A stretch of 24,295 nucleotides of DNA, taken from the NCBI GenBank assembly GCA_964587525.1, contig CAZPLZ010000024.1, positions 1 to 24,295 of the forward strand. Direction: 5' to 3'. Numbering within the stretch: the stretch's first letter is position 1; the number at the start of each line of letters is the position of its first letter. The position numbers were made by a program, and so were the translations under genes. The DNA is from CAZPLZ01 sp964587525. GTDB lineage: Bacteria > Oederibacteriota > CAKKQC01. Shown piece by piece: positions 16,901 to 22,267 of this stretch. The notes under the pieces were generated by a model, which was given only the letters and a program-made list of their open reading frames with translations, did no database searches and was not told where the DNA came from.

Positions 16901-17268
16901 TCTTTCTGGCGCTGGGTGGCCTGGGACTGCTGCTGGGAAGTCTCGGCCTAGGTGCGGTCCTCCTGCGCAATGTGCAGGAGCGCCTCAGCGAACTGGCGCT
17001 TTTGCGAGCGGTGGGATTTAAGGGAAGTCTCTTGCTCAAGCTCATCGTCCGGGAGCATTGGGTGCTGCTCCTGGCAGGGCTGGGCTGCGGGGTGGTTGCA
17101 GGCCTACTGGCGGTTCTGCCGGTGCTCGCGTCTCCCGGAGCAGAAGTGCCGTACCGTTCCCTGGCCTTAATGCTCGGTGCGGTGTTGGTGACCGGCCTGT
17201 TCTGGACGTATCTGGCGGGCCGCCTCGCGCTCCGCGGCCCACTCCTGACTGCTTTGCGAGGAGAGTGA
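13903..17268 (+). CDS. Large two-module FtsX/MacB-type ABC permease
   Basis: About 1120 residues from ATG 13903 (an in-frame GTG lies at 13900). One membrane segment near residues 19-40 (VVVLGAATGCAILTGALAVG) is followed by a periplasmic domain of about 480 residues. A three-helix FtsX module follows, with LGFSFFLIIAALSLTALFF and the coupling-type sequence EIGTLLALGFTPSRVRRLL, then two linker helices, a new N-terminal helix (SLATVWLLACGSFLIVAVS), a second periplasmic domain, and a second FtsX module with LSELALLRAVGFKGSLLLKLI. It thus looks like two MacB/LolC halves fused in one chain, which can form the transmembrane dimer by itself. Its cargo is unknown. Lipoprotein extraction, peptide export or envelope signalling are all possible; the lipoprotein gene just downstream hints at an envelope function. 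Confidence 0.92.
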   Translation: MLTDRTLIVRSLRYYWRRHAVVVLGAATGCAILTGALAVGDSVRYSLKRIMLERLGEVELALQLKDRTVRATLAERLAPSLQAVVAPVLHLPATAINPSDNTRANRVQVYGVDHRFWRLMGKNLARDAAAEEGAILNARMSRRLGIQQGGTVLLRLKRSTPLPGDALFSPEEDHSMALRLPVTAVAPDTGPGRFSLRTDTPAALNVFVSLTTLQKTVDLSGQANLLLVGRGTSTPLTVQGADVALRKSWQLADARLELRELPDQQALELRTDRVFLDPPTVRSTERAAPGATGVLAYLVNELRVGDRATPYSMVAAVGVPQGTPSHPRAPGAWRTTPPTVGMRDDEILLHPWVAEDLQAKPGDRLRLAYLVLGPMRNLKEQTAEFRVRKILPAEHPWWDPELMPLFPGLEASENCRDWDPGYPLDLSQIRKKDEDYWDRYRGTPKAFVTLAAGQRMWANRFGNLTAVRYPLDGSTRQEVKEAIRASLDPSTLGLFFRPVKAQALAAVGQAVNFGHLFLGFSFFLIIAALSLTALFFAFGVEQRAEEIGTLLALGFTPSRVRRLLWMEGATLAVVGGLLGAAGGVAYTQGTLYGLTSLWQDAVGGVSLTYHVEPTTLIAGTLAGICCAILAITVNVRRQARRPVRELLAPGASVSVAPASDVPARPKTRTGLWIALGSSAGALGLLGVMAASQGAPSAAAFFAAGALLLTGGLGLCHWLLTVWDRASGTRRFTLGGFALRNVARRRGRSLATVWLLACGSFLIVAVSANRHDPHKKAHHPSSGTGGFALVGESTLPVLRDLNSQEGREHAGLTAEDMEGVSVVSLRVRDGDDASCLSLNRAQVPRLLGVNPQLLKGRFTFMKTFPKPQKGDDAWQLLDRPFEGDVVPAIGDQATVVWGLGKSVGETIPFTNEAGTTVQLLIVGILADSMLQGSLLVAEDTLVRQFPSTSGYRLFLIDAPPGRAREVAGALDRALEDLGMDLKPAADRLAEFKTIENTYLSIFLALGGLGLLLGSLGLGAVLLRNVQERLSELALLRAVGFKGSLLLKLIVREHWVLLLAGLGCGVVAGLLAVLPVLASPGAEVPYRSLALMLGAVLVTGLFWTYLAGRLALRGPLLTALRGE

Positions 17269-17304
17269 GTGAAAAGCTGTTCTAACACGATGAGGCGACC
17301 TCAG

Positions 17305-17365
17305 TCACCCCCTTCTACTTCCTCCCTCTCCCCCCAAAAGGGGGGAGAGGGTAGGGTGAGGGGGG
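17305..17365. repeat. C/G-rich hairpin repeat, copy 2
   Basis: The perfect 12-bp stem CCCTCTCCCCCC (17324-17335) pairs with 17340-17351 across an AAAA loop, and TCACCC (17305-17310) pairs with GGGTGA (17354-17359) as in the copy at 11151-11203. Here the right arm supplies the purine-rich sequence just before, and even includes, the probable GTG start of the lipoprotein gene at 17356. Folding of the hairpin would sequester that start. Confidence 0.8.
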
Positions 17366-18048
17366 CGATTCGCACCATTGCTTGGATCGTTCTCGCCTTC
17401 TGCGCAGGCTGTGCCACAGTGCCGGAGACCCCTACCCCTTCAACTCCGGCGCGAAGCCTCACGACAACGCAGAATCTCTACAGCAACGATTTCGAACAGG
17501 CCGCGGCCGGCGAGATCCCAGAGGAATTCCTCATCCTCAAGGGAAAATTCGCCGTGGCCCAGGACGGAACCAACCTGGTGCTCGAGCTTCCCGGTGAACC
17601 GCTGAATACCTTCGGCCTGCTCTTCGGGCCAGCAGCGACCGACGGCCTCTCTGCCAGCGCACGGACCCGCGGAACCTCCAGGGGGAGGCGCTACCCCAAG
17701 ATGGGGATCGGCCTCAACGGGGCGGGCGGGTTCATTCTCTGGGTAGTCCCTGCCAAAGGCACGCTGGAGCTCACCCGCGGGCGGGAGTTAAAGGCGAGCG
17801 CCTCCTACACATGGGACTCCGGGGCGTGGACGACCTTGCGGCTTCAGGTTCGGAAGACCGGTGAGGATCGCTGGCAGGTGAAGGGCAAAGCCTGGGGTGA
17901 GAGCCAACCGGAGCCAGAGGACTGGAAGATCGTCCTGGAGGAAGCGCAAGCCCCGCCTTCAGGCCGCCCGAGCCTCTGGGGCATTCCGTATTCGGACACC
18001 CCGATCCAGTTTGATGACTTGGCTGTCAGTCCCGCCAGCGGGGAGTAG
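17356..18048 (+). CDS. Putative lipoprotein with beta-sandwich-like body
   Basis: From the GTG at 17356 the protein begins MRGAIRTIAWIVLAFCAGCATVP, a neat lipoprotein signal with the lipid-accepting cysteine in AGC-A. A longer frame starts at GTG 17269, but its extra 29 residues are encoded mostly by the hairpin repeat and would bury the signal, so the shorter start is preferred. The body, about 205 residues, looks beta-rich (LYSNDFEQAAAGEIPEEF at its start, TWTTLRLQV-like strands, and IQFDDLAV at the end), like LamG/concanavalin-type or DUF1080-like sandwich domains. It is about 90 bp downstream of the permease, so it is likely part of the same envelope system. Function unknown. Confidence 0.75.
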   Translation: MRGAIRTIAWIVLAFCAGCATVPETPTPSTPARSLTTTQNLYSNDFEQAAAGEIPEEFLILKGKFAVAQDGTNLVLELPGEPLNTFGLLFGPAATDGLSASARTRGTSRGRRYPKMGIGLNGAGGFILWVVPAKGTLELTRGRELKASASYTWDSGAWTTLRLQVRKTGEDRWQVKGKAWGESQPEPEDWKIVLEEAQAPPSGRPSLWGIPYSDTPIQFDDLAVSPASGE

Positions 18049-18050
18049 TG

Positions 18051-18097
18051 GTAAAGACATCTTGACTTAACCGGGACAGAAGGTAAGATGTCTTTAC
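18051..18097 (+). promoter_or_regulatory. Promoter flanked by a perfect 13-bp inverted repeat upstream of fic
   Basis: GTAAAGACATCTT (18051-18063) is repeated in perfect inverted form at 18085-18097, with a 21-base spacer. A promoter fits between the arms: TTGACT (18062-18067), 16 bases, TAAGAT (18084-18089). Each arm therefore overlaps one promoter hexamer, the layout expected of a repressor operator. The fic ATG lies 37 bases further on with AAAGGAGG about 12 bases before it. Alternatively the repeat could act as a hairpin terminator for the lipoprotein gene, whose stop is at 18048, but no T-run follows. Confidence 0.5.
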
Positions 18098-18133
18098 TAG
18101 AAACCAAGCGTAGTAAAGGAGGTCTTACCAGCC

Positions 18134-19297
18134 ATGGCTCGTGTCACCGGTACGTCTAGGAAGACCGTGGTCGGGAGCGAGACGGTCGACGCGTTCGTCC
18201 CTGCCCCCCTACCGCCGGGGAAGCCACCTCTTCTTATTGAAGGCGAACTCGCGAGGCTTCATGCTGAAGCCTTGGCAGCGGTTGGCCAGCTCGCGGTTGC
18301 CGGCGCCATGGTTCCGAGCGAAAACTGGTTCCTGTATGGTTTCATCCGGAAAGAGGCGGTCATATCTTCCCAGATCGAAGGCACCCAGGCGACGCTGATG
18401 GACGTCGTCACCTACGAGGCCACGCGTAAAACAGAACGCCCTGCCGACGTGGAGGAAATCTGCAATTATATTGACGCGCTGGCGTTCGCCCGTGCCGAGA
18501 TCGCCAAACCAAAGGGTCTGCCGCTTTGCACCCGTCTGTTGTGTGGGGCGCACAGGCGGCTCCTGCGGGGCACGCGGGGAGCCGAGAAAGAGCCGGGTGT
18601 CATCCGCACGTCGCAGAATTGGATCGGTGGCACCCGTCCCGGGAACGCCCGCTTCGTGCCGCCTCCGCACGCGGCCGTGCCGAAGGCACTATCGGAACTG
18701 GAGCGATGGATACACCGGGATGATCCGTTGCCTCCCCTTGTCCGTGCGGGAGTTGCCCATGTCCAGTTCGAAACGATTCATCCGTTCCTCGACGGAAATG
18801 GCCGTATCGGACGTCTGCTCATCGCCCTTCTGGTAGAACACTGGGGGATTCTTAAGACGCCGCTTCTGTACGTCAGTCTCGCATTCAAGCGGCACAAGGC
18901 TGATTACTATCGGTCACTTCTTGAAGTGCGCACCGGCGGAAACTGGGAGGGATGGACGGAGTTCTTCTTGGGGTGCGTTCGCGAGTCAGCTGAAGACGGC
19001 GTCAGCGCGGCCAAGCGCCTGTTCAAACTCATGGGGGATGACCGTCGAGTGGTTGCTGGTCACAGGGCGACGACAATACCGGCTGTCCGGCTTTTCGACC
19101 TGTTGCCAGAGCATCCCATCATCACGCTGCCCGGCGCAACCGAGTTGCTTAGAACCACCAAACCGACCGCTGGAAAGGCAATTGATGCATTGTGCCGGGC
19201 GGGGGTTCTGCGGGAGACCACCGGGAAAAAGCGGGATCGGATATACGCATACAACAGGTATCTAAAGATTCTTTCCGAGGATACCGCGTTAACCTAA
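18134..19297 (+). CDS. Fic family protein (class II type) with C-terminal winged helix
   Basis: 387 residues. The Fic core motif HPFLDGNGRIGR is at 216-227, with the catalytic His216 and the phosphate-binding GNGR loop intact, so AMP transfer to a target hydroxyl is expected. Upstream, SSQIEGT (78-84) is the (S/T)xxxEG inhibitory helix placed N-terminal to the Fic domain, with Glu82 the residue that blocks ATP; this defines class II. A Fic_N-type region precedes it and a winged-helix domain (about residues 315-375) closes the protein. Such proteins are self-regulated and often stand alone. AAAGGAGG precedes the ATG. Upstream lies an inverted-repeat promoter that the protein's own winged helix might bind. 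Confidence 0.93.
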   Translation: MARVTGTSRKTVVGSETVDAFVPAPLPPGKPPLLIEGELARLHAEALAAVGQLAVAGAMVPSENWFLYGFIRKEAVISSQIEGTQATLMDVVTYEATRKTERPADVEEICNYIDALAFARAEIAKPKGLPLCTRLLCGAHRRLLRGTRGAEKEPGVIRTSQNWIGGTRPGNARFVPPPHAAVPKALSELERWIHRDDPLPPLVRAGVAHVQFETIHPFLDGNGRIGRLLIALLVEHWGILKTPLLYVSLAFKRHKADYYRSLLEVRTGGNWEGWTEFFLGCVRESAEDGVSAAKRLFKLMGDDRRVVAGHRATTIPAVRLFDLLPEHPIITLPGATELLRTTKPTAGKAIDALCRAGVLRETTGKKRDRIYAYNRYLKILSEDTALT

Positions 19298-19348
19298 ATC
19301 CTGCGTAATCTCGTTGCATTCCTCCTGAGTTATCGCGGTTCCTGCGGT

Positions 19349-19361
19349 TATACTATTGGTA
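19349..19361 (+). promoter_or_regulatory. -10-like TATACT placed for leaderless start of the antitoxin
   Basis: TATACT at 19349-19354 ends six bases before the ATG of the RHH gene, so transcription would begin at or next to the start codon. No ribosome binding sequence is seen before this ATG, and no good -35 was found. A leaderless transcript is the simplest reading. Confidence 0.35.
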
Positions 19362-19597
19362 TGAAAATGGTGATTTTCCTTCCCGATAGTATGTTCCATC
19401 AGGCCGAGCGGATGGCGCGACGTCTGCGCAAGTCGCGCAGCGCGATCTACCGCGAGGCCTTGGCGGAGTATGTAGTCCGGCACGACGCCGGCGCGGTTAC
19501 GGAGGCGATGAACCGCGTTGCGGCCCAGGTGGGAGGCCGCCCGGACCCGTTCGTACGGACTGCCTCGCGCAAGATTCTCAAACGCACTGAATGGTGA
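19361..19597 (+). CDS. Ribbon-helix-helix antitoxin-like protein
   Basis: 78 residues. MKMVIFLPDSMFHQAERMARRLRKSRSAIYREALAEYVVRH is a ribbon-helix-helix domain of CopG/MazE-like type: one short beta strand, helix A, then helix B after SRSAIYR. The C-terminal tail would bind the toxin. A start codon of a second gene overlaps its stop in the ATGGTGA arrangement typical of antitoxin-toxin pairs, but that frame dies after six codons (see next entry). It therefore appears to be an antitoxin that has lost its toxin. A second in-frame ATG at 19367 is possible. Confidence 0.72.
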   Translation: MKMVIFLPDSMFHQAERMARRLRKSRSAIYREALAEYVVRHDAGAVTEAMNRVAAQVGGRPDPFVRTASRKILKRTEW

Positions 19598-19630
19598 TCT
19601 CGCAGGATTGACGTCGTCCTGGGCCGCTAG
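19591..19630 (+). pseudogene. Dead start of a MazF-like toxin gene
   Basis: ATG at 19591 overlaps the antitoxin stop and reads MVISQD then TGA. MazF/PemK toxins in this position often begin M-V-I-x-x-G-D-V-(V/W), and the next bases in another frame read IDVVLGR, which would continue that pattern after a small indel. No further toxin sequence is recognisable. The assignment rests on position and a few residues. Confidence 0.3.
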
Positions 19631-19689
19631 CCGGCCGCTGGCGATCTTGAACAAGCAGTTGGAGTATCGTAGGTTCTAAATCCCGCACC

Positions 19690-19835
19690 AGCACGTCCCG
19701 CAAGTCCTCTCGACTTCACCGCCGGAGGCTCCATGAGTTGGCGGATCGCCTCGAAGACGACCGCGAACTGCCGAAGGTCGATATTTCGGGTTCCCTCCCC
19801 GCTTCAAGATCACAGTTTGTGATCTTGAAACGCCG
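19690..19835 (-). pseudogene. ORF6N-domain protein remnant
   Basis: On the minus strand RSQTVILKRG (about 19830 to 19800) followed by NPKYRP, and in a shifted frame VFEAIRQLMEPP (about 19762 to 19727), are characteristic pieces of ORF6N/KilA-N-like proteins: the RSQ-V-LKRG-KY-PYAFTE block and the C-terminal (V/I)FEAIR(E/Q)LM-PP. The piece between them is missing and the frame changes, so this is a deleted, frameshifted relic. Such genes are usually phage- or plasmid-derived. The hairpin at 19803-19829 falls inside it. Confidence 0.5.
19803..19829. repeat. Perfect 12-bp inverted repeat with 3-base loop
   Basis: TTCAAGATCACA and TGTGATCTTGAA flank GTT. It lies in the sequence that encodes the TVILK part of the ORF6N relic, so it may simply reflect the coding sequence of that family rather than a separate element. 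Confidence 0.6.
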
Positions 19836-19992
19836 CCCATTTTACCCCCGGAAGACACGAAAGGAGTGCTCAGCCAGCTTGTTTCCCTCCAGCTCAAACG
19901 GAACAACATGAAAGTGCCCCTATGATCCGAGAGGTGGTTTGTTGAGGCGAAGAAGCCGGAGAAGCTATGCACGGGGATCGGTTCCAAGGAAA

Positions 19993-20051
19993 GGGTTAGG
20001 TCTTGACATATCAGGTCGAAACTGGCGGCTCATATGTCAAGACCTGACCCC
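19993..20051. repeat. REP-like hairpin element C
   Basis: AGGTCTTGACATAT (19998-20011) is perfectly inverted at 20032-20045. The pairing extends outward, with GGGTTAGG on the left and CCTGACCC on the right (one G-T wobble), giving about 19 paired bases around a 20-base loop. The right foot CCTGACCCC is shared with the elements at 22011-22100 and 23215-23308. Hairpins with this foot resemble those mobilised by REP-associated tyrosine (Y1) transposases; no transposase is in the window. Confidence 0.7.
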
Positions 20052-20105
20052 GTTTTCTCCGGCCGACCGGGCGGGGTGCTGCCGCGGGTCGTAGAGTAGT
20101 TTGAC

Positions 20106-20738
20106 GTGAGCGAGGAGAAGATCTCTTGGTCCGGCCGTCTCACGGGGGTCCAGCCCCGGATCCGGCTCCTGCGCTCGTTCGACGAGCGGAACCACAGCTA
20201 CCACGGCTACGTGCTCCGGGTCGAGGGCCGGTGCGGGGACGAGGAGGGGGCGTTCCTGGTCGCCGTCGGCAAGGGCGCCCACGAGAGGCACCGGTTCCGG
20301 GCCGGGATGGAGGTCGCCGGGGAGTCGGTCCCGGTTGCCGATCCGCGGCTGGAAACCGCCGGCTATTACAAGACCAGCGCCCTCAAGGTCGTGAAGGAGG
20401 CCGGGGCCGAGCCGCCCGCCGGGCCTCCATTCCTGGGCGTGCCGCCGGACCTGGCCGTGTACCGCGCGCGCGGTCACCGCCGCCTGGACGCCCGGACGTA
20501 CGAGGCGAAGTGCACGACCTGCCAGTGGGGCTGCCGGATGCCGGTCGAGCTGATCATCGACCCCTGGAATTCGGTGGAGCGCAAGCACCGCTTCGAGACC
20601 TTCTGCTACGGCCCCAAGAGTTGCGGGTTCTACCGTCCGGGGCCCCGGCGTGCCGCGCCCGGCCGCCGGGGGATGTCGCACACGGAGGAGGACTGGGTGG
20701 ACGAAGAGGCGACCGCGCACCGGGGTCCGGACGACTAG
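20106..20738 (+). CDS. Conserved-looking hypothetical protein with cysteine (zinc-ribbon-like) cluster
   Basis: 210 residues from a GTG. I do not recognise the family. The first 100 residues look beta-rich, possibly an OB-type fold (WSGRLTGVQPRIRLLRSF, YHGYVLRVEG, FLVAVGKGA). Then CTTCQWGC (Cys136, 139, 143) and CYGPKSC (Cys167, 173) form a five-cysteine set that could bind zinc or an iron-sulfur cluster. The tail is rich in acidic residues. It lies in very GC-rich DNA where other frames are also open; this frame is chosen for its balanced composition and cysteine spacing. It stands alone between repeat elements C and D, with no operon partner. Confidence 0.6.
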   Translation: MSEEKISWSGRLTGVQPRIRLLRSFDERNHSYHGYVLRVEGRCGDEEGAFLVAVGKGAHERHRFRAGMEVAGESVPVADPRLETAGYYKTSALKVVKEAGAEPPAGPPFLGVPPDLAVYRARGHRRLDARTYEAKCTTCQWGCRMPVELIIDPWNSVERKHRFETFCYGPKSCGFYRPGPRRAAPGRRGMSHTEEDWVDEEATAHRGPDD

Positions 20739-20821
20739 GCCCACTCCTCGGTTTCTCCTGGTGGTTTCCGTGGTGGCACCATGGCCGCCTACCGCGAACA
20801 GCCGGTTGAGGTATTCCCAGT

Positions 20822-20854
20822 TTTTACAAATGTAAAATGTCAGTCTCTGACCCC
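20822..20854. repeat. REP-like element D, apparent half copy
   Basis: TTTTACA AA TGTAAAA forms a small hairpin (20822-20837), and it runs directly into GTCAGTCTCTGACCCC, ending in the same CTGACCCC foot as the other hairpins in this region. The matching left arm beginning GGGGTCAGAGACTG is absent, so it looks like a truncated or half element. Confidence 0.45.
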
Positions 20855-20945
20855 GACTTAGAGCCCACGAGCTCGGCCTGCCAGACTAACCCGTCCCAGC
20901 CCGGTTTCCGTCGCGGAGGATTTGACCTCCGGTGTCTTCAGAGTC

Positions 20946-20977
20946 TTGACAAAGGAAGAAATCTAGAATATTCTAGA
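20946..20977 (+). promoter_or_regulatory. Promoter with perfect 16-bp palindromic operator
   Basis: TTGACA (20946-20951) is followed after 17 bases by TATTCT (20969-20974). The perfect palindrome TCTAGAATATTCTAGA (20962-20977) covers the -10, as expected for an autorepressor of a toxin-antitoxin or similar operon. The next coding start is an ATG at 20981 that opens only a 20-codon frame; the VapB-like antitoxin starts at 21100. Either a leader of about 120 bases is present or the original first gene has been lost. Confidence 0.5.
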
Positions 20978-21099
20978 CTCATGCGAAAGAGACGGCCGTC
21001 GCTCCGAGCAGCTCGTTCGGCCTGTTGCCGACGTGGGGTTTAAACCTCATGGAAGTGCTGACGCCCGGCTGATCCTGGGGCCGATGGAGGGATGAAACG

Positions 21100-21339
21100 A
21101 TGAAGCGGAAAGTTGGGACCTTGATAGAGGAGGAGATTATCCGGAAGGCCAAGAGGATGGCAGTCGAGAAAGGCATACCGCTGAGCGGTGTGATCCAGGA
21201 GGCGCTTGAAGCCTACCTGAACGGCGCCGCGGACGACCCAAAGCAACGGTTGGAAGCATACCGGCGTTTCGTAGGCCAACCGTTGAAACTCAAACCGGCC
21301 AAACTGAAAGCGGTCCTGGAAGCGGACGCTTGGGAATGA
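21100..21339 (+). CDS. VapB-like antitoxin
   Basis: 79 residues. MKRKVGTLIEEEIIRKAKRMAVEKGIPLSGVIQEALEAYL is a ribbon-helix-helix-like DNA-binding region and the basic C-terminal part would grip a toxin. GGAGGG lies upstream of the ATG at a usable distance. The stop overlaps the start of the PIN-domain gene (ATGATG), the classical coupled layout of VapBC. The PIN partner carries an in-frame stop, so the antitoxin may be an orphan. The promoter with the palindrome at 20946-20977 may control it. Confidence 0.75.
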   Translation: MKRKVGTLIEEEIIRKAKRMAVEKGIPLSGVIQEALEAYLNGAADDPKQRLEAYRRFVGQPLKLKPAKLKAVLEADAWE

Positions 21340-21827
21340 TGAATCCGGACGATATTCCCCGCGGCAGTTTCTGCGTTTTGGATACCCATATCCCTATCTA
21401 CGCGGATCAGGGGATATCGGCATAAGCCCAGCGGGTGTTGCGCCGAATCGCCTCGCGGGAAATAGCGGGTATTCTCCCCCAGCCGGCTTGGCAGGAGCTG
21501 ATACACAAGCTGATGCTGACTGAAGCCCTGAAGATAGGTTTGATTACCGCGGGGAACCCGGTGCGGCGGTTGGCCCTCTATCGGGACAAGGTTCAGGCGC
21601 TGGTAGAAATGGGAATTGGGTTCGTGGCGTGCAATCGGAAAGACTTGCTGGAGGATGCACTGGCGGTCCAAGAGCGATACGGGTTGCTGACCAACGATTC
21701 GGTCCTGTTCGCCATGGCGATTCGGCTGAAGGCGGACGCCTTGGTTACTGCTGATGCGGATTTCGGTGACGTAAAGGAAATACCGGTTTTCCTTCCAACG
21801 GATATCCAGCAACTGAAGGGAACATAA
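21336..21827 (+). pseudogene. VapC-like PIN-domain toxin with in-frame stop codon
   Basis: Starting at ATG 21336 (or 21339), which overlaps the antitoxin stop, the frame reads FCVLDTHIPIYADQGISA and then TAA at 21423-21425. It continues in the same frame without a further stop to 21827. The continuation has PIN features: LPQPAWQELIHKL, LLTNDSVLFAMAIRLKADALVTADADF. The acidic residues of the nuclease are thus Asp16 before the stop, and Glu, Asp and Asp after it. A restart at GTG 21435 would make a 130-residue protein lacking Asp16, hence likely inactive. A single-base change made this a pseudogene; readthrough or a sequencing error are the alternatives. Confidence 0.78.
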
Positions 21828-22010
21828 ATCAGCGGGCCATCGACTACCCCGCCGGGTTCAACCACAGTGGACGGAGGACCTCATTGAAACCCGGGTCTCA
21901 TTTCGCCGGAACTATCGACACATCGTGAACGTGTCGGTGAAACGGTCCCTGACGCAAGTAATGTCGTGATAAAATTGAGTCAGGTGATCGAGTCATGACT
22001 TCAAGATCAT
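21828..22010. other. Intergenic stretch without recognisable feature
   Basis: Between the broken PIN gene and hairpin element A I see no coding frame with family features, no clear promoter and no long repeat. Together with element A and the bases up to 22192 this gives about 365 bp without an intact gene. Confidence 0.4.
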
Positions 22011-22100
22011 CAGATAGGGGGTCAGGCATGGACATTGGACAAAAGGATGCCGACAAGGAGTAGTAAGAAATGTCCAATGTCCATGCCTGACCCCTTCCTG
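22011..22100. repeat. Hairpin element A (REP/MITE-like), 90 bp
   Basis: A perfect 24-bp inverted repeat: 22018-22041, beginning GGGGTCAGGCATGGAC, pairs with 22071-22094, ending GTCCATGCCTGACCCC. The spacer is 29 bases. Flanking CAGATAG on the left and TTCCTG on the right are shared with the copy at 23215-23308. No transposase is encoded, so it is non-autonomous. It lies between two broken genes. Confidence 0.88.
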
Positions 22101-22180
22101 CACCCAAAGTGCTCGTGGCTGTCAATCACGCGCACCTCGAAGAGCCACTTGTACGTCAGCATGAGTGGACTATCCACGGT

Positions 22181-22186
22181 TATAAT
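22181..22186 (+). promoter_or_regulatory. Consensus -10 TATAAT before a leaderless-type ATG
   Basis: TATAAT ends six bases before the ATG at 22193, so the transcript would begin at that codon. A convincing -35 is not visible. The same geometry is seen before the RHH antitoxin at 19361. Confidence 0.35.
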
Positions 22187-22192
22187 TGATCG

Positions 22193-22267
22193 ATGACTGC
22201 GGCGATAGGAGAATTTGAGGTCGTTCCCCTTCAGGAACTGTGGAAGTATGAATTCAAGGTGATTTGA
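22193..22267 (+). pseudogene. Short N-terminal relic (DUF4268/nuclease-like start)
   Basis: A 24-codon frame reads MTAAIGEFEVVPLQELWKYEF. This resembles the N-terminus of DUF4268/DUF91-type proteins (G-x-(L/F)-E-x-V-x-L-R-x-(L/V)-W-K-H-E), which in full length run to some 300 residues. Here the frame stops at once, and the membrane protein begins at the next base. It is read as a truncated gene start; chance resemblance is possible. Confidence 0.3.

Noticed and set aside
17269..17355. Upstream GTG start for the lipoprotein
   Set aside because: It would place 29 repeat-encoded residues before a clear lipoprotein signal.
18051..18097. Inverted repeat as an intrinsic terminator of the lipoprotein gene
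   Set aside because: No T-run follows and the arms overlap promoter-like hexamers at good spacing, so an operator is the better reading.
20037..20809. Long alternative frames on both strands over the cysteine-rich protein
   Set aside because: Very GC-rich DNA keeps several frames open; their translations are low-complexity Arg/Gly/Pro-rich and lack the ordered cysteine pattern.
20837..21043. 68-residue plus-strand frame as a gene
   Set aside because: It starts within hairpin element D, runs through the promoter/operator at 20946-20977 and shows no family features.
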